DNA of 42,705 bases from Nodosilinea sp. LEGE 06152. Lineage in GTDB: Bacteria; Cyanobacteriota; Cyanobacteriia; Phormidesmidales; Phormidesmidaceae. The stretch spans positions 1 to 42,705 of the forward strand of contig NZ_JADEWR010000006.1 of NCBI RefSeq assembly GCF_015207525.1, read 5' to 3'. Of this stretch, positions 41,555-42,705 are shown piece by piece. The stretch's first letter is position 1; the number at the start of each line of letters is the position of its first letter. Made by a program: the position numbers and the translations under genes. The notes beneath the pieces are model-generated. The model ran no database searches, had not been told where the DNA came from, and saw nothing but the letters and a program-made list of their open reading frames with translations.

Positions 41555-41660
41555 CTGCGATTTTCCTTCGCAGAGGCTGCGCCAACGCACTTCTACGGTC
41601 TTCTTATGGCCCCGATTTGCCCAAATCGGGGCAGTACCCCTATCACTTTCGACAGGGGTA
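41555..41660. repeat. interspersed repeat plus two adjacent hairpins between divergent promoters
   Basis: A cyanobacterial repeat of the TTCCTTCGCAGAGGCTGCGC type (about 41555-41590) is followed by a perfect 11-bp stem GCCCCGATTTG/CAAATCGGGGC (41609-41619 and 41622-41632, 2-nt loop) and a 7-bp stem TACCCCT/AGGGGTA (41635-41641 and 41654-41660). They separate the two NtcA-type promoters and may insulate the divergent transcripts or be repeat insertions. Confidence 0.65.
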
Positions 41661-41733
41661 GCCTCTATCAAAAGTGGTAGATCGCCACCGTTCTTCCCCC
41701 ACCCCTGTTGATTAGGGCAGAACTCCAGGGTTT

Positions 41734-41775
41734 GTAGTTGCTGATACGGGAACCCACTGGGATCGCCCGTAAGGT
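41734..41775 (+). promoter_or_regulatory. NtcA-type promoter for the Sll0783-like gene
   Basis: GTAGTTGCTGATAC (41734-41747, GTA-N8-TAC) is followed after exactly 22 nt by TAAGGT (41770-41775, TAN3T), the canonical NtcA-activated promoter layout. A start near 41782 would leave a leader of about 52 nt to the ATG at 41834. NtcA regulation of sll0783-type genes fits their nitrogen-starvation response; binding here is inferred. Confidence 0.75.
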
Positions 41776-41833
41776 GCTGACACGTGCAGCCAGACATCCG
41801 CGCTGCCAGCAACTTTGCAAGGAACTAAAACCT

Positions 41834-42316
41834 ATGCCCGAAGTAACTTTGCCAGCCCACCAGGCTGGGGATTTTCTGGTTGATTACGAAGAGAAGGTAT
41901 TTCCCGATGTGCAGGCCGAGCCTGGCGAAAAAGCCCTGATTACCTTCCATACTGTGGCCTTTGAAGGATCTATCGGTTTAGTAAACCTGCTCCAGGCCAC
42001 GCGCCTAATTCGTAAGGGCTTTGAGACTTCAGTACTGCTCTATGGCCCTGGGGTCACCCTGGGGGTGCAGCGGGGCTTTCCCAAGCTCAACGACGAAGCT
42101 TTCCCCGGTCACCTAGCCATGAACAACCAAATCGTCAAGGTGATGGAACTGGGCGGCAAGGTCTACGCCTGTCGCTTTGCCCTCCAGGCCCTCTACGGCC
42201 ACGGCGAGCCTTCCCTCATTCCCGGCATTCGCCCCATCAACCCCCTCGACGTGCTCGATCTGGTGCTCATGCACCGCAAAGAAGGGGCCTTTATCCTCGA
42301 CACCTGGACGATGTAG
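41834..42316 (+). CDS. MSMEG_0572/Sll0783-family nitrogen starvation response protein
   Basis: A 160-aa protein of the MSMEG_0572/Sll0783 family ([59 protein letters not shown]). In Synechocystis Sll0783 is induced by nitrogen starvation and needed for normal polyhydroxybutyrate accumulation; its molecular activity is unknown. The ATG at 41834 (AAGGAA upstream) is preferred over an earlier in-frame start at 41738, because the predicted NtcA promoter lies at 41734-41775. The nitrilase gene starts 85 nt downstream, so they are probably one transcript. Confidence 0.9.
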   Translation: MPEVTLPAHQAGDFLVDYEEKVFPDVQAEPGEKALITFHTVAFEGSIGLVNLLQATRLIRKGFETSVLLYGPGVTLGVQRGFPKLNDEAFPGHLAMNNQIVKVMELGGKVYACRFALQALYGHGEPSLIPGIRPINPLDVLDLVLMHRKEGAFILDTWTM

Positions 42317-42325
42317 AACCCTCAA

Positions 42326-42374
42326 CCCCTCTCTTCTGAGAGGGGGGAGCCCCGCAGGGTGGGCACCGCCCACC
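42326..42374. repeat. hairpin and palindromic repeat between the Sll0783-like and nitrilase genes
   Basis: CCCCTCTC and GAGAGGGG (42326-42333, 42338-42345) form an 8-bp stem with a 4-nt loop. GGTGGGC and GCCCACC (42358-42364, 42368-42374) form a second palindrome, a diverged copy of the ends of the element at 28586-28717. They may be repeat insertions or tune expression within the operon. Confidence 0.6.
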
Positions 42375-42401
42375 GCACCCGGCCTTCCATCACCAAATCC
42401 T

Positions 42402-42705
42402 ATGGACTACACCAAAACCATTCGCGCCGCCGCCGCCCAGATCAGCCCCGTGCTGTTTAGCTGCGACGGCACCACCGAGAAGGTGCTGGAATCCATTGCC
42501 CAGGCTGCCCAGGCTGGGGTGAAGCTGATTGTCTTTCCAGAAACCTTTATTCCCTACTACCCCTACTTCTCGTTTGTGCAGCCACCTGTTCTCATGGGCA
42601 AAGAGCACATGCGGCTGTATGAGGAGGCGGTGGCGGTGCCAGGGCCGGTGACCGATGCGGTGGGCCGGGCGGCGCGTTCCTACGGCATGGTGGTGGTGCT
42701 GGGGG
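42402..42705 (+). CDS. Nit1-type nitrilase, 3' end missing (window edge)
   Basis: The first 101 residues of a carbon-nitrogen hydrolase are in the window. MDYTKTIRAAAAQISPVLF starts the fold and VFPETFIPYYPYFSF carries the catalytic Glu47 of the Glu-Lys-Cys triad; the Lys and Cys lie beyond the edge. The sequence matches the nitrilases of the conserved Nit1 cluster (sll0784-type). Nitrilases hydrolyse nitriles to carboxylic acids and ammonia; the natural nitrile of this group is not settled. Further Nit1 genes (radical SAM, GNAT, AIR-synthase-like) would be expected just downstream. Confidence 0.9.
   Translation, partial: MDYTKTIRAAAAQISPVLFSCDGTTEKVLESIAQAAQAGVKLIVFPETFIPYYPYFSFVQPPVLMGKEHMRLYEEAVAVPGPVTDAVGRAARSYGMVVVLG

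Overview
The window is chromosomal DNA from a cyanobacterium. The HIP1 octamer GCGATCGC recurs throughout, and several genes are cyanobacterial hallmarks: pipX-pipY, cyanobacterial sepF, a CSP41b-type epimerase, a DICT-type histidine kinase, a PAP/fibrillin-like protein and an Sll0783-type protein. GC-rich DNA, C-rich short repeats ahead of start codons and many interspersed palindromes suggest a filamentous Leptolyngbya/Nodosilinea-like lineage; that placement is inference. No rRNA, tRNA, CRISPR array, prophage or intact insertion sequence was seen.

Layout. 0.2-7.4 kb (+): alpha/beta hydrolase, MFS exporter, then a close set of Asp/Glu racemase, solute-binding protein and DAACS symporter that looks like an acidic amino acid or dicarboxylate module, then a Cache-HAMP receptor with no output domain. 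7.5-11.5 kb (-): a small ORF, then three VOC proteins, an AAC(6')-like acetyltransferase, a RibD-C reductase and a class D beta-lactamase, a block with a detoxification or resistance flavour. 11.8-16.2 kb: Crp/Fnr regulator, a 40-bp perfect palindrome, an atypical receiver protein, DUF1772, azoreductase, Uma2 and AraC genes. 16.3-22.6 kb: thioredoxin-fold protein, murE, a histidine kinase lacking its phospho-His, rarD, an OppC/DppC permease, a fibrillin-like protein and a small zinc ribbon. 22.9-24.3 kb: a ribbon-helix-helix gene followed by a gene that appears to fuse a degenerate PIN-like domain to a LeuA-type allosteric domain; this is the best candidate for an undescribed system. 24.4-31.3 kb: an unknown gene with a clear terminator, queA, a J-domain/pentapeptide protein, a CSP41-type epimerase with a leader hairpin, a MITE-like element, a sulfatase-fold enzyme with Thr at the nucleophile position and a ParE-type toxin-antitoxin pair. 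31.3-39.5 kb: housekeeping genes lgt, der, ecfT, a chorismate-utilising enzyme, pipX-pipY, sepF and proC. 39.5-40.1 kb: a decayed DUF4160/DUF2442 pair. 40.1-42.7 kb: the start of a Nit1-type cluster (flavoprotein, Sll0783-type protein, nitrilase cut by the window edge).

Nitrogen is the clearest theme. The window carries pipX, whose product co-activates NtcA, and a Nit1 cluster whose divergent intergenic region holds two GTA-N8-TAC NtcA-type sites. Each is followed, in opposite directions, by a TAN3T -10 box after exactly 22 nt.
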